In this document: positions 36,571-46,919 of the stretch, piece by piece | Position numbering within the stretch: position 1 is the stretch's first letter | How the letters are laid out: each line of letters opens with the position of its first letter | From: Hericium rajendrae | Lineage: Eukaryota; Basidiomycota; Agaricomycetes; Russulales; Hericiaceae | Assembly (NCBI GenBank): GCA_033439255.1 | Contig: CM065889.1 | Location: forward strand, 1,612,001-1,676,000 | Direction of reading: 5' to 3' | DNA: 64,000 nucleotides | Translations under genes and position numbers: made by a program | The notes under the pieces: model-generated | What the model was told of the DNA's origin: nothing | Database searches by the model: none | Seen by the model: only the letters and a program-made list of their open reading frames with translations

Positions 36571-39500
36571 TCACCCCCTCTCTAAGACGCCTTTCGCCTG
36601 GAGTGCGTGATGAGCATGGACGGGATCGAGGTAGATGAGTCCACGAAGATTGGGAGCCTTGAGTGCATGCGGATGGCGGGTGTAGAAGTCGGTGATTGCA
36701 CCATGGGCATTGGAAAGGGAGGTACGTGAAAGCCACTGATTTTCTGAATCAGGGTAGCCTGCCCATTTGACGAGATATTCAATGCCGCGTTTGTTCCGAG
36801 TGAGACGAGCATCGAGGACAGACTCAACTTCGTACTCTTCCTCGCCCTCCACAAGGTCAGGTGGTGGTGCAGGGAAGTTGGGACCATGAGCATCGGTTTC
36901 CTTGTAAGGGGACAACAGGGACGTGTGGAACACCGGGTGGATACGCCAGGTGGGTGGTAGCTTCAGTCGATAAGAGACTGGGCCCAGGACGTCAGTGATT
37001 TCGAAAGGTCCCAGGCGTCGATCAGCAAGCTTAGCTTTGGGTCGTGTGGTTTTGATGTTCTTGCCATCGAGCCAGACCTTGTCGCCAACCTGGAAGTGGA
37101 TGGTGTCATGCATATGGTCCTGGTTGTTGCGCTTCATGAGATCAGCAGCTGTTTGAAGGCTGGCCTGGACCTCAGTGCGAAGTTGTTCGAGGTGACGGAA
37201 ACGATCCTCGACGGCGGGTGTAGACGATGTGGGGTTGACAGTGGGGATGGCAGTGGGAATATAGCCGAAGAGCATTTCAAATGGAGCTCGGTTAGTGGCA
37301 CTGTGGATACGGTGGTTGTGCGAGAACTCAGCGTAAGGGAGCCATTGGACCCAATCGTCCTGACGGTAGTTGCAGAAGGTACGAAGGAATTGCTCGAGTT
37401 CTTGATTGACGCGTTCTGACTCGCCATCGGTCTGTGGATGATAGGCGGTGCTGAGGGAGGACTTGATACCAAGTTTGTCAAAGACGCCACGCATGACTTT
37501 GCCTGCGTACTGTGGGCCACGATCAGAGATGAGGCGTTCCCAGAGGCCGTAGTTCCGATAAATCCTGTCAAAAAGGATGTCGACTGTGCCATCACTGGTA
37601 ATGGTCTCGTTACAAGGAGTGAAGGAGACGTGCTTTGTAAAACGGTCGACGACCACATTGATGGAGTCATAGCCTTGGCATTCTGGGAGTTTGATGATGA
37701 AGTCCGAGGTAATGTCTTGGAAGGGATGGGTAGGGATGGCATTGGGGATTGTTTCAACATGGGGGCGGTGATTTTGAACCTTGGTGGCCTGGCAGGTAGC
37801 ACAGCCATCAACATAATCACGAACGAAGACAGACATACCGGGCCACCAGTAGTTGCGACTGAGGAGCTCATAGGTCTTGTAGCGTCCGGGGTGACCAGCC
37901 ATGGGAGTGTTGTGATGCAGCTTGACGATATCTCGCCGAAGGTCCTTGTCAGCAGGGATGTAGACTTTGCCACGAAAGAGGATGAGGCCATCCTCGTAGT
38001 TCCATTCTTGGAGGTTCTTGACGAGGGAGCGAGGACCGTTGTTCAGGATCACGTCAAGGGCTTGAACGACCTCAATATCCTTGGTCTTGGCATTGCGAAT
38101 GCGTTGGCGAAGATCAGCATTGCCAATGGACTTGACAGCGGCTGGACGTGTAGCACGAATCTGGAAGTACTTGGGGTCGAGGAGGACACGATCTGAGTTG
38201 TCGTCGTCCACCCCCTCTCTATGGTCAGGTCGTCTCGACATGGCATCTGGCCGGTGATGAATACCGGGTTTGTGGATCAAGGTGAAGTCGAAACGAGTGA
38301 GGAAGAGAGCCCAGCGAGCCTGACGACAACTCAGCTTTTGGGCAGACTTGAAGTATTCCAGGTTCTTATGGTCAGTCCAGATCTCCACAGTATGGGGAGA
38401 GCCTTCCAGGTAGTGCCGCCAGGCTTCGAGGGCACGGATGATGGCCAGGAGTTCCTTGTCATAAATGTCGTAGTTGCGTTCAGGGGCAGTGAAGGCCTTG
38501 GAGATGTAAGCAACAGGGTGCCATTGCTCGTCCTCCCCACGCTGGGATAGGATACCTCCTGTGGCATAGTCTGAGGCATCGACCTCAACCAAGTAGGGTT
38601 TGGACGGGTCAGGCATGATAAGGACTGGGGACGAGGTGAACGCAGCTTTAAGAGCCTCAAAGGCATGTTGACATTCAGCAGACCAGGCCCAAGGATGGTC
38701 TTTCTTGGTAAGGTCAAACATGGGACGGGCGACTTTGGAGAAGTCCTGGATGAAGCGTCGATAGAAGTTGCCAAAGCCAACAAAGGACTGGACATCCTTG
38801 ACGTTACGGGGGGCAGGCCATTCAGCGATGCCTGCAACCTTGACGGGGTCCATGGCAAGCGTGTTATGGGAGACGATGAGACCGAGGAACTCAACGGAGG
38901 GCTGCTCGAAAGAGCACTTCTCTGGTTTGAGGAAGAGGTCATTGTCCTGGAGGCGTTGGAGGACCTTGCGCACGAGGTCGCGATGTTCTTCGAGGGTTTC
39001 GGTGAAAATGAGGATATCGTCCATGTAGATGACGACTTTGCCCGTGTCGATGAGATCCTTGAAAAGTTCATTCATCATTCCTTGGAACGTGGCAGGGGAG
39101 TTTGTAAGACCAAAAAACATCACCAGGGGTTCAAAGAGACCGCGGTTGGTTTTGAAGGCGGCTTTCCATTCGTCGCCCTCCTTGATGCGAACGTTGTTGT
39201 AACCCCAACGAACATCCATCTTGGAGAAGACTTTGGCACCCTTGAGCTTGTCAACGAGTTCAGAGATGAGGGGCAGGGGATATTCATTCTTGATGGTGCC
39301 CTTGTTGAGGGTGCGATAGTCCTGGACAGGGCGTAGTTTTCCATCTTTTTTCTTGATAAAGAAGAAGGGACTCGCCATAGGGGATTTGGAAGGACGGATG
39401 TAGCCTTTTTTGACCTGGTCATCAAGGAACGAATCGAGGTCCTCCTGCTCAGTGGGAGCCATGGGATAGACCTTGCATGAATGGGGTTCAAAACCATCTT

Positions 39501-39948
39501 TCAGGTCGATGGCGTGATCCCAAGGGCGACGTTCAGGAAGGCGATGGGAGGATTCCTCATCGAAGACGGGTTGGAAATCCTGGTACTGAGGAGGAACCAT
39601 CTCAGCAAAGGACTTCTCCGCAACATGGGCGGCCACACGCTCAGCCAGTTTCTGAGCATTGGTGAAAGAGCGACGGATACGGATGGTATGTTGGTAGTCT
39701 GGGTCGTCATCTGGAGGGGGTGGTGTGTCCCAGTCAGGGAGAACACCAGCTAGGCGAAGACCCTCTTCAACCCAGTCATCATCGACGTTAGGTCGCGGGT
39801 CATCATCCTCGGTGAACAGACGTGCAGGAACTTTGGACAGGTGGATGCGGCGAAGACGGACACCTTGGACTCGGCGAGCAGGGATCACGTATTTGGGAAG
39901 TGGGGCAGGAACAAATGGCGGGGGCAGTGGGAGCAATGGAGGGGGCAA
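36571..39948 (-). CDS. Gypsy pol: reverse transcriptase, RNase H, integrase, chromodomain
   Basis: One frame of about 1,125 residues. In order: reverse transcriptase (PLPLISELVDKLKGAKVFSK; YMDDILIF active site), RNase H (VEVDASDYATGGILSQ), integrase with HHNTPMAGHPGRYKT and C-T-C zinc-binding residues and the DDE core (DRFTKHVSF; SDRGPQYAG; YHPQTDGESERVN), and a C-terminal chromodomain (YEVESVLDARL; YLVKWAGYP; NQWLSRTSL). The chromodomain is thought to steer insertion to heterochromatin in related elements. Confidence 0.92.
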   Translation of the reverse strand: MPPPLLPLPPPFVPAPLPKYVIPARRVQGVRLRRIHLSKVPARLFTEDDDPRPNVDDDWVEEGLRLAGVLPDWDTPPPPDDDPDYQHTIRIRRSFTNAQKLAERVAAHVAEKSFAEMVPPQYQDFQPVFDEESSHRLPERRPWDHAIDLKDGFEPHSCKVYPMAPTEQEDLDSFLDDQVKKGYIRPSKSPMASPFFFIKKKDGKLRPVQDYRTLNKGTIKNEYPLPLISELVDKLKGAKVFSKMDVRWGYNNVRIKEGDEWKAAFKTNRGLFEPLVMFFGLTNSPATFQGMMNELFKDLIDTGKVVIYMDDILIFTETLEEHRDLVRKVLQRLQDNDLFLKPEKCSFEQPSVEFLGLIVSHNTLAMDPVKVAGIAEWPAPRNVKDVQSFVGFGNFYRRFIQDFSKVARPMFDLTKKDHPWAWSAECQHAFEALKAAFTSSPVLIMPDPSKPYLVEVDASDYATGGILSQRGEDEQWHPVAYISKAFTAPERNYDIYDKELLAIIRALEAWRHYLEGSPHTVEIWTDHKNLEYFKSAQKLSCRQARWALFLTRFDFTLIHKPGIHHRPDAMSRRPDHREGVDDDNSDRVLLDPKYFQIRATRPAAVKSIGNADLRQRIRNAKTKDIEVVQALDVILNNGPRSLVKNLQEWNYEDGLILFRGKVYIPADKDLRRDIVKLHHNTPMAGHPGRYKTYELLSRNYWWPGMSVFVRDYVDGCATCQATKVQNHRPHVETIPNAIPTHPFQDITSDFIIKLPECQGYDSINVVVDRFTKHVSFTPCNETITSDGTVDILFDRIYRNYGLWERLISDRGPQYAGKVMRGVFDKLGIKSSLSTAYHPQTDGESERVNQELEQFLRTFCNYRQDDWVQWLPYAEFSHNHRIHSATNRAPFEMLFGYIPTAIPTVNPTSSTPAVEDRFRHLEQLRTEVQASLQTAADLMKRNNQDHMHDTIHFQVGDKVWLDGKNIKTTRPKAKLADRRLGPFEITDVLGPVSYRLKLPPTWRIHPVFHTSLLSPYKETDAHGPNFPAPPPDLVEGEEEYEVESVLDARLTRNKRGIEYLVKWAGYPDSENQWLSRTSLSNAHGAITDFYTRHPHALKAPNLRGLIYLDPVHAHHALQAKGVLERG

Positions 39949-40571
39949 GGTGGGGGGAGCAGTACAGCAGCGGTACTGAGGACTGGTGGACGAGGGGCTG
40001 ATTGGCGGCGTTCTGAGCGAGTGGACAGGTTTTTGACCGGGGGCTTATTCAGGGTGCAAGAGGGAGGGCAGCGAGTCATGTCAACACGACGAGAGACCCA
40101 ATCAATTTCAGGGTTGTGTTCCTGTAACCAATCGGTCCCAAGGATAATGTCATAGTCGCCAATATCAACGAGATAGAACTCAGCTGTCTCCTCATGGAAG
40201 GACGTCGAGTCCTTGGCGTAAATGCGGATGTTCTGGTTGACGGAATAGCGGACCCAGCCCATGATGTTTTCGGAGTTGTCCACGTTGCGAACGGGAAAGG
40301 GTTTAGGGAGTTTCTTGAGGGGGAACTGGTGTTTCTTGGCAAACTCGGGGTGCATAATAATGCCTTCTGCACCACTATCGAGAAGTGCCTCAGCGTCGAT
40401 TTGTTTCTTGATCGGGGCAGTGATAATCTTGGCCTGGAGCGTAATGGATGGTGTCTGACGGTTGGGTGTGATAGCGGACATGCGCAAAGACGATGGATAC
40501 GATTGCTCACAGGGGTCGGATAGTACAGAGAAGCGATTCGACGGATCAAAGAAATGTTTCTTGCCACCCAC
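39885..40571 (-). CDS. Gypsy aspartic protease region
   Basis: About 228 residues with the retroviral-type protease signature ALLDSGAEGIIMHPEFAKKH and the later IILGTDWLQEHNP motif, typical of Ty3/gypsy proteases. It overlaps the start of the pol frame by about 60 bases, consistent with frameshifting between them as known in the family. Confidence 0.8.
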   Translation of the reverse strand: MGGKKHFFDPSNRFSVLSDPCEQSYPSSLRMSAITPNRQTPSITLQAKIITAPIKKQIDAEALLDSGAEGIIMHPEFAKKHQFPLKKLPKPFPVRNVDNSENIMGWVRYSVNQNIRIYAKDSTSFHEETAEFYLVDIGDYDIILGTDWLQEHNPEIDWVSRRVDMTRCPPSCTLNKPPVKNLSTRSERRQSAPRPPVLSTAAVLLPPPCPLHCSHCPRHLFLPHFPNT

Positions 40572-40594
40572 GGACGACGTGACCGGGGGGTGCT

Positions 40595-41584
40595 TTAAAA
40601 ACCCTCAACCATATCCTTTAATGCAGCCTTTGCCTCTTCCCTCTCTTCCTCGCTCAAGTCCTTCAACTGCGACGATAAGTCGGCGATGGACCTGTTGATG
40701 GCGGGGACAGCAAGGGCGGCGGCTGCATCTTCTGGAGCTACTCCCGGGGCAGAGCCGGTTTCTAGCGCTCGGACACGAGGGGTTGGGGCACGGGGGTTGG
40801 AGTCGGCATTGAGGGGGCAGTCGCGGAAGCCATGGCCCTTCTGGCGGCAGCGGAAGCAACCGCCCTCACGCCTGAGGCGCTCACGGTCAGGCTCCGAGAG
40901 TTTGGACAGTGGGGCACCTGTAGCAGCGACTGTGCGGGATCGGCCAGTAGATGTGGACTGAGGGGAGCGAGTGCTCACCGGGGTGCGCCCAGTTGTAGGG
41001 CGGGGACTCTGGAACCGGGTGCGCATGAGGTAGGCAGCATTCCTGTCACGGGCCCTCGCCTTCCACTCAGCCAGGGTGGTGGGCGTGGGGTAGCTGCGCT
41101 GGCAATCATCGCGCAGGGCGCTGTTGAGGCCATGCAGGAACCAGTCGATCAGGGCCACGTCATTGTAGCCGGTGCGAGGGGCGAAGGACTCAAACTCGGT
41201 GATGTAGTCGACTACCGGGCGCGTACCCATCTGGAGGGTCTGGATAGCATGGGAGGCATCCTTGGAGTCGTCAAGGGGAGAGAAGTCCAAGTTGAAGCGA
41301 GTTCGAAGGGCGGTGAGGTTGGCGTAGCGGGGAACATGAGCTGGAGATGTTTTTGCAGCCACGAGATCGTCATCCTCAAGGATCTCCTCGACGCGCTGGG
41401 TGGCCCACTGGCCGGCGATAGGGCCCTGGCAGAGGTCGAGGAAGAGGGAGATCTGGGCGGTATCATCTTTATACTGGGTGGAGTTGGCGCGAAGGAATAA
41501 GCGAATACGCAGCTGGAATTCCTTGGACTTGGAACGATCTCCCTCAAAGGGAGCAGGTTTGACGCTGATCTCAGGGTTGGACAT
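40595..41584 (-). CDS. Gypsy Gag with zinc knuckle
   Basis: About 329 residues. A capsid-like helical part (SKEFQLRIRLFLRANS; FNLDFSPLDDSKDASHAI) is followed by a basic Ser/Thr-rich linker and a CCHC zinc knuckle, CFRCRQKGHGFRDC, as in Ty3/gypsy nucleocapsids. It would form the particle shell in an active copy. Confidence 0.85.
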   Translation of the reverse strand: MSNPEISVKPAPFEGDRSKSKEFQLRIRLFLRANSTQYKDDTAQISLFLDLCQGPIAGQWATQRVEEILEDDDLVAAKTSPAHVPRYANLTALRTRFNLDFSPLDDSKDASHAIQTLQMGTRPVVDYITEFESFAPRTGYNDVALIDWFLHGLNSALRDDCQRSYPTPTTLAEWKARARDRNAAYLMRTRFQSPRPTTGRTPVSTRSPQSTSTGRSRTVAATGAPLSKLSEPDRERLRREGGCFRCRQKGHGFRDCPLNADSNPRAPTPRVRALETGSAPGVAPEDAAAALAVPAINRSIADLSSQLKDLSEEEREEAKAALKDMVEGF

Positions 41585-42823
41585 GTCGATGGATGGCTGA
41601 ACAGGGGGGGCTGTGGCAATGGTTGGTTTGACGTTGACGGTGGATGTCGATGCAACAGCGGCAACGGGTGGAGCAGGTGAGGGGACTGGTACTGGGGTAG
41701 GCGTCGAAACAGGTGGTGGTGGTGGGGCCCGAAGGGTATCGAGGCGGGTAGCTTGTTGCTGAGCGAGATTCTCTATAACTGCTTGAGAGAGTGCGAGTTC
41801 TGCAGTGGTTAAGAAGAGGGTACTGGCCTGCCAAAACCACAGGTCACTTTCTTCTACGAGGCTGGGTCTCCAACTGACTACAAGCCGATTGGTGTCGGAG
41901 CGGTATGCGTAGTAGTTGTTGGTTACCGGGTTGAAGGTAATACCTGGAGGAACAACAAGTGGGGTGGTGCGAGCAGGGGGAGAATCTGCACTAGGAAGGG
42001 CAACGGTGGGAAGCGGCGGGGTAGCGGGGTGTTGGCGACGGTGTTCTGTAGCTGCGACGTCGAAGTCGTTAAGCTCGAGGTCTGCCTGGTCGTCACGATC
42101 GGCGAAGTACCACTGTGCGGGACCGTCGTCGTCCTCGTCCGGAGTGACGAAGTCTATTCGAACGATGCCGGAAAGGGTGTAGATGAAGTATTCGTCGAGC
42201 GAGGCGAAGACGCCGAGTGGGTATGGTTCTGTGGTCTGGAAACGGGGGTCGGTGGGATCAATGGTGAGGTCTAGAAGAAGTCAGCCGCAACTGGGCGACG
42301 ACCAAGAGCACGAGGGTACAGGGGGTCCGAGTACGGGTTTCTGAGGAATCGGTGGCCGAGGCGTTCTCTGGCCCACACAGGCTCAGGTGAGGGTTCGGGG
42401 GTGAAGAGACCTAGTGTGCAAAAGGGGAACGAGGTCGATGGTAGGATACTTGCAGGGGATCCTCGGTTGGGTTGGCGACAGTGGTAAGCGATATCCGAGG
42501 CACCGAACGTGAATTCTTGCAAGTCGACGTCAAAGGAAACTCGAATTCGAACGTATAAGGCAATGGAGATAGCACCTGCACGTGGTTTCCACGACCTCAA
42601 TCGAAACCAAACTCCTTCGGCTTCCCAACGCTTCACAGCACAATAGCGGAGGAGGGGGATGAGTGCACTACCCTCGATGGTGTTGGCGATGGGAAAGGGG
42701 AGATGAGGTTGATGGAATGGATGTCGGGATTCGGTGAAGATGTCGGTGGTGAAGGGTTCAAAGAAGAAAGGTATGATGGGCGATAGTAGGGAGGTGAGGC
42801 GGGTGTATGAGAGATTGTCCAGG
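41585..42823 (-). other. Gypsy leader between 5' LTR and Gag
   Basis: About 1.2 kb. A minus-strand frame of about 120 residues (near 42271-42636) contains GAISIALYVRIRVSF but matches no domain I know. Three bases inside the LTR the minus strand reads TGGACAATCTC, a candidate primer-binding site by its TGG start; I do not assign the tRNA. Confidence 0.5.
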
Positions 42824-43246
42824 TGTCAAGACTCGGTCGTAGACAGCAGAGAACCACCCAAGTCACCAGCGATGATGGGAGCGAGAGAGCAGAGAGCGAC
42901 TAGCAGCGCAGTGACCTGTATTGGAGGTACAGTACGGTACAGACGAAATGGACAATCTAGGGAAATAGGCGAGCGACAGGGAGCCTATAAGTACTGGGAC
43001 AACAATGGGAAAAGAACAATGGACACCATAACGGGTCGAACAATAGAGTGAGAACAATGGTGGCCAAAAGGAGAACAATGGGAGGGAGAACAATAGGATG
43101 TCCCAAAGGGGAACAAGGGCATGGGTGAAGGATAGCCCCAGGTCATGTGAGGAAGTGAACATGTGATGGGGCTGCTGGAGCACATGACCGACGTGATGCC
43201 TTGATGGCAGAGAAGAAGGCGGAGAGAAATGGAGCGATCCGTGACA
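42824..43246 (-). repeat. Gypsy 5' LTR
   Basis: 423 bp, nearly identical to the LTR at 36148-36570. Confidence 0.92.
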
Positions 43247-43251
43247 CAAGG

Positions 43252-43515
43252 CCCGAAAGAGCAAAAGTGAAGTAAGCCATAGAGTAAGCAGAGCAATAGA
43301 CAAGGCAATGCGAGCGAGAAAAATAGAGCTGTAACAACAACCAGTTGGCTAAGTGGTAAAGTGTGCTAGACTGACCTGTAAGGGTCCCGGGTTCGAATCC
43401 TGACTAGTGCATAAAAGTATAAGGTCATAGGTTCAACTCCCGAGTAGTGCGCACTAAGCAAGTGTCTCTAAGATCGAATCTCAGAGACTACAAGCTAGTC
43501 ACAAGTCCTAGGTTA
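43252..43515 (-). repeat. LTR of copia-1, right copy, outer part with tRNA-like sequence
   Basis: Continuation of 35890-36147. It contains, read on the plus strand, TGGCTAAGTGG (A-box-like) and GGTTCGAATCC (exact B-box), then further B-box-like motifs. It stops matching the other copies near 43515. Confidence 0.7.
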
Positions 43516-43548
43516 AAATCTGGAAAAACTGGTAGCAACATTCAAATT

Positions 43549-43688
43549 CATCAGGTAGTCAGACACCTAAGACGGGTGTCATCTGTCAGAAATAATCAGA
43601 AATAACTTATAAGATTTCAGATTTATAAGAACAATCAGATACAATCAGATACATCAGACACAGCAAAAAGTTTGTAGGGTTCCTGATG
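43549..43688. mobile_element. Plavaka-type terminal fragment
   Basis: Ends in TTTGTAGGGTTCCTGATG, the same kind of terminus as at 46755 and in the same orientation, preceded by CAGATACAATCAGATACA-type repeats. A CATCAGG lies at 43549, but the ends match poorly beyond it. It may be a small decayed element or the relic of an earlier element end. Confidence 0.5.
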
Positions 43689-43699
43689 CGATGCATGGG

Positions 43700-46144
43700 C
43701 TGCAGATCATAACAATAATGCTCCACCTTTTGCCAATGAAAAGGAAATGTTAAAGATTATAGATGCTATTCAGCTTGGTGATGCACCCTGGCTGCATTTT
43801 ACTATAACATATGTTGGCGTTATACCTGAAGAAAATCCACCTGCATGGATGCTTGCAGAGTATGATGTGTGGTATTGAAATCCACGACTTGTGATTCAAA
43901 ACCAATTGTCCAATCCTGATTTTAAAGATGAAATAGATTATGCTCCTCGAAAGGAATATAATGCTAAAGGCAAAAGAGAATGGTCAGATTTTATGACTGG
44001 AAATTGGACATGGCGTTAGGCAGATACAATAGCTGAAGATCCTGAAACACATGGATCTATGTTTGTACCTGTTGTTTTGGACAGTGATAAAACTGTTGTC
44101 TCTGTTGCTACAGGTCATACAGAGTACTATCCACTTTATGCATCTATTGAAAATGTGCATAATAATGTTCGACGTGCACGTCGAGATGCTGTTAGTATTC
44201 TTGGATTTTTAGCAATTGGCACAACAGATAAGCAATTTCAAAATAACAGTGATTTTTGCAAATTTCAAAGACATTTAATGCATGAGTCACTTAAAATTAT
44301 CTTAGAACATCTGCGACCAGGAATGACTACACCAGAAATAGTTCGCTGTCCTGATGGACATTTTCGTCATGCAGTTTATGGAATTGGACCTTATATTGCA
44401 GATTATCCTGAGCAAGTATTACTATGTGGAATTGTTTCAACCTGGTGTCCTCATTGTACATGTCCACCTAAAGATTTAGATAGTGATTGCTTTTCACGTT
44501 CACATGAATATACCACCTTATTGATAAAAGAACTAACTGCAAAAGAATTATGGGATGAATATAGTATTGTTAGCAATTTTATGGTATGTGACTATTATTG
44601 TTTTAAATGAAGATTGAGTTAAATCTTACTTTGTTTTCTTTTAGCCATTTACACATTCCTTTCCTCGTGCAGATATTCATGAGCTCATTTTCATTGACTT
44701 GCTTCATCAACTTATCAAAGGAACATTTAAAGATCATCTTGTGACTTGGATTTTTGATTATCTTGAACTTAAATATGGACCAACTAGAGCAACTGTGATT
44801 ATGGCAGATATTGATAGGAGAATTGCTGCAACACCTGCATTTCTAGGAATTTGTTGATTTCCTGATGGTTGTAACTTTCAACAATGGACAGGAGATGATT
44901 CTAAAGCTCTAATGAAAGTGTTTTTGCCTGCAATTGAAGGTTATGTTTCTCCACAAATGCTTCGAGCAATTCATGCATTTTTAGATTTTTGCTATCTTGC
45001 TCAAAGATCTATTATTGATGAGGATACTTTGGATGTTATGGATGATGCACTTGAAATTTTTCATAAGGAACGTGTTATTTTTGAGGAAGAAGGTGTACGC
45101 CTTAAAGGAATATCTCTTCCAAGGCAACACTCCTTGAAACATTTTCGTGAATTAATTGAAGAATTTGCAGTTCCAAATGGACTTTGCACTTCTATCACTG
45201 AATCTAAACATATAAAGGCAGTCAAAGAGCCTTGGAGAAGATCTAGTGGTTATAATGCTCTGGGACAAATGTTGCTCACAAACCAAAGGCTTGATAAGCT
45301 TAAAGCATGCACTGAGAATTTTATACAACGAGGCATGTTAGATAAACCTCTAGGTCAGACAGCCCAAAATGATAGTAATTCAGATATAGAAGTGCATTTT
45401 CCAATAGAAATCAATAAAATCTTACTGACTGATAACTTTGATCATAATATTGAATTTGATGTTAGCCTTGCAAAAACACGTGCATGTGGATATCCTCGAA
45501 CACTTGATCAAATTGCATCATTTATTGGAAGGCCAGATTTATCTAGTCATATTCATCGATTTTTATTTGATCAAACAAATGTTACTCCTGGATGTACATC
45601 ACTAGATGTTGATATTTCAGACTGTCCAATGGCTCCAGAAAAATTAAACATGTATAACTCTGCAATAGCCACATATTATGCACCTAGTGATCCATCTGAT
45701 ATAAAGAGAATTCATCGACATTATATTTGATCATCACGAGAATGGTATGAACAATATCCTCATCAAGACTGTGTCTTTATCAAAAATGATCCAACTTTAC
45801 CTGGAATGAAAGGACTTTATATTGGCCGAGTACTGCTGTTTTTTTCATTTGAAGATGAAGAAATTACTTATCCATGTGCATTGATCCAATGGTTTGTTAC
45901 TATTGGTGATACACCTGATCCCAACATAGGAATGTGGATGGTAGAGAGAGAAGTGGATGAGAATGGACAATTTGTATGTTCAGTGATACATACTGACTAT
46001 ATTTTGAGGGGTGCTCATTTGATTGGTATTTCTGGTGAAGAATCTCTTCCTTTTAACTTTAATCATATATACTCTCTTGATGCTTTTGATTGTTTTTATG
46101 TTAACAAATATTTTGACTATCATGCCTTTGAGATTGCTTTCTAG
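43700..46144 (+). pseudogene. Plavaka transposase, four in-frame stops
   Basis: The frame starts, without its N-terminus, at NNAPPFANEKEMLKIIDAIQ and ends FDYHAFEIAF, with one conserved intron (about 44583-44644, GTATGT to TTTTAG). Readable hallmarks: MFVPVVLDSDKTVVSVATGH, EYYPLYASIENVHNNVRRA, GHFRHAVYGIGPYIADYPEQ, FPRADIHELIFIDLLHQLIK and FQQWTGDDSKALMKVFLPAI, all of which I recall from agaricomycete Plavaka proteins. Stops lie near 43876, 44018, 44856 and 45729. Three replace a likely arginine (CGA to TGA) and one a likely glutamine (CAG to TAG), so all are C-to-T on the coding strand. The last exon region (45.75-46.14 kb) is a C-terminal domain with GLYIGRVLLFFSFED. Not functional. Confidence 0.85.
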
Positions 46145-46199
46145 TCTTTTGTATCTACTCAGTAGTAGTGATAGAATACAACTTATTTATATTGTATGA

Positions 46200-46755
46200 T
46201 TCTTTTCACATAAAAAGCCTATAAATAAACTAACTTATGAAGTCTGATTGATCTGATAGTGTTCAAATAAGATCTGATTGTAAGTAAAAATCTGACGAGT
46301 ATATGTACTTTTAACTAATCTGAAGAAATTACACTTGTCTGATTTATCTGACTGGGCTGACAAGAGACAATCTGAAAAAGATCTAAAATCTGACTGTATC
46401 TGCAAAATTATATCTTATCTGACTAATCTGATAATAGAAAATCTGATAAAGACTCAAAATCTGATTGTGTCTGAAAAGATTACACCTGTCTTACTTATCT
46501 GACAATAAAAAATCTGATGACTATTCAAAATCTGATGAAATCTGAGAAGATTACACCTGTCTGATCTGTCTGATAGCAAAAAATCTGAAAGATATCTAAA
46601 ATCTGAGTGTAAATGTATATCTGATGCAATCTGATTCTCTCTGACTTATCTGACTGTGTTTATAGTCAGAAATGATTAAATTTTCAGATTTATAAGGTGA
46701 TCAGACAGAGTAAGATAGGATAAAATGCAGCAGAAAGTTTGTAAGACTCCTGATG
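46200..46755. repeat. Subterminal TCTGA repeat zone of the Plavaka element
   Basis: More than 30 copies of TCTGA/TCTGAT/TCTGAC at irregular 10-25 bp spacing, running to the right terminus. Dense subterminal motifs are typical transposase-binding zones in CACTA-type elements. Confidence 0.75.
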
Positions 46756-46756
46756 A

Positions 46757-46915
46757 TATAGCTTAGACTCTATGCTATGGTAGCTATGGCAAGCTATGAT
46801 AGCTATGCATAGATTACTTGACTGCTATAAGATTGCTATGTAGAAAAGAGGACAGCTATAGACCTAGGAAAGCTATATAGCCTACATAGCCTTATATACC
46901 AGTAGTAAATTTCTC
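46757..46915. repeat. TATAGC-rich tract
   Basis: AGCTATGATAGCTATG-type runs up to 46912, then AAATTTCTCAGATG, a junction text that also occurs near 25450 and 28535. Confidence 0.5.
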
Positions 46916-46919
46916 AGAT

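Larger units (their letters stand above)
36148..43246 (-). mobile_element. Ty3/gypsy chromovirus-type element, young, looks nearly whole
   Basis: 7,099 bp flanked by CAAGG on both sides (36143-36147 and 43247-43251), a clean 5-bp target duplication inside the copia-1 LTR. The two 423-bp LTRs differ at only about two positions by eye, so insertion is very recent. Gag, protease and pol lie in adjacent or overlapping frames, a layout the Ty3 family often bridges by programmed frameshifting. Pol ends in a chromodomain, placing it among chromoviruses. It looks whole or nearly so. A solo LTR of the same family at 52681-53103 confirms recent activity and LTR recombination. Confidence 0.92.
31540..43515 (-). 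mobile_element. Ty1/copia-type fossil (copia-1), with nested insertions
   Basis: Coding parts on the minus strand: gag (about 34838-35584), and protease plus integrase (about 32683-34436) followed by the beginning of the reverse transcriptase part (to about 32160). Protease DTGAT-type motif, integrase HHHIAG...C-C zinc-binding segment and QNGVAERANRT are readable; order protease-integrase-RT marks Ty1/copia. The element is broken, with several breaks and an incomplete 3' half. A 401-bp CATCAG element sits in the coding part and a gypsy element sits in the right LTR. The two LTRs lie in opposite orientations, which is abnormal. Divergence between them suggests an old copy. Confidence 0.8.
43689..46755 (+). 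mobile_element. Plavaka-type DNA transposon, left end not found
   Basis: Contains a decayed transposase (about 43700-46144), a 550-bp subterminal repeat zone and a right end CAGAAAGTTTGTAAGACTCC followed by TGATG. The right end is the same type as in the short CATCAGGAACC elements, which suggests those are mobilised by this family. No matching left end is visible near 43.7 kb, so the element is likely truncated on that side. The coding part is much more AT-rich than the genes at 1-18 kb. Confidence 0.75.

Noticed and set aside
38665-39336. Plus-strand gene opposite the gypsy pol frame
   Set aside because: It is the antisense shadow of a well-conserved polymerase frame.
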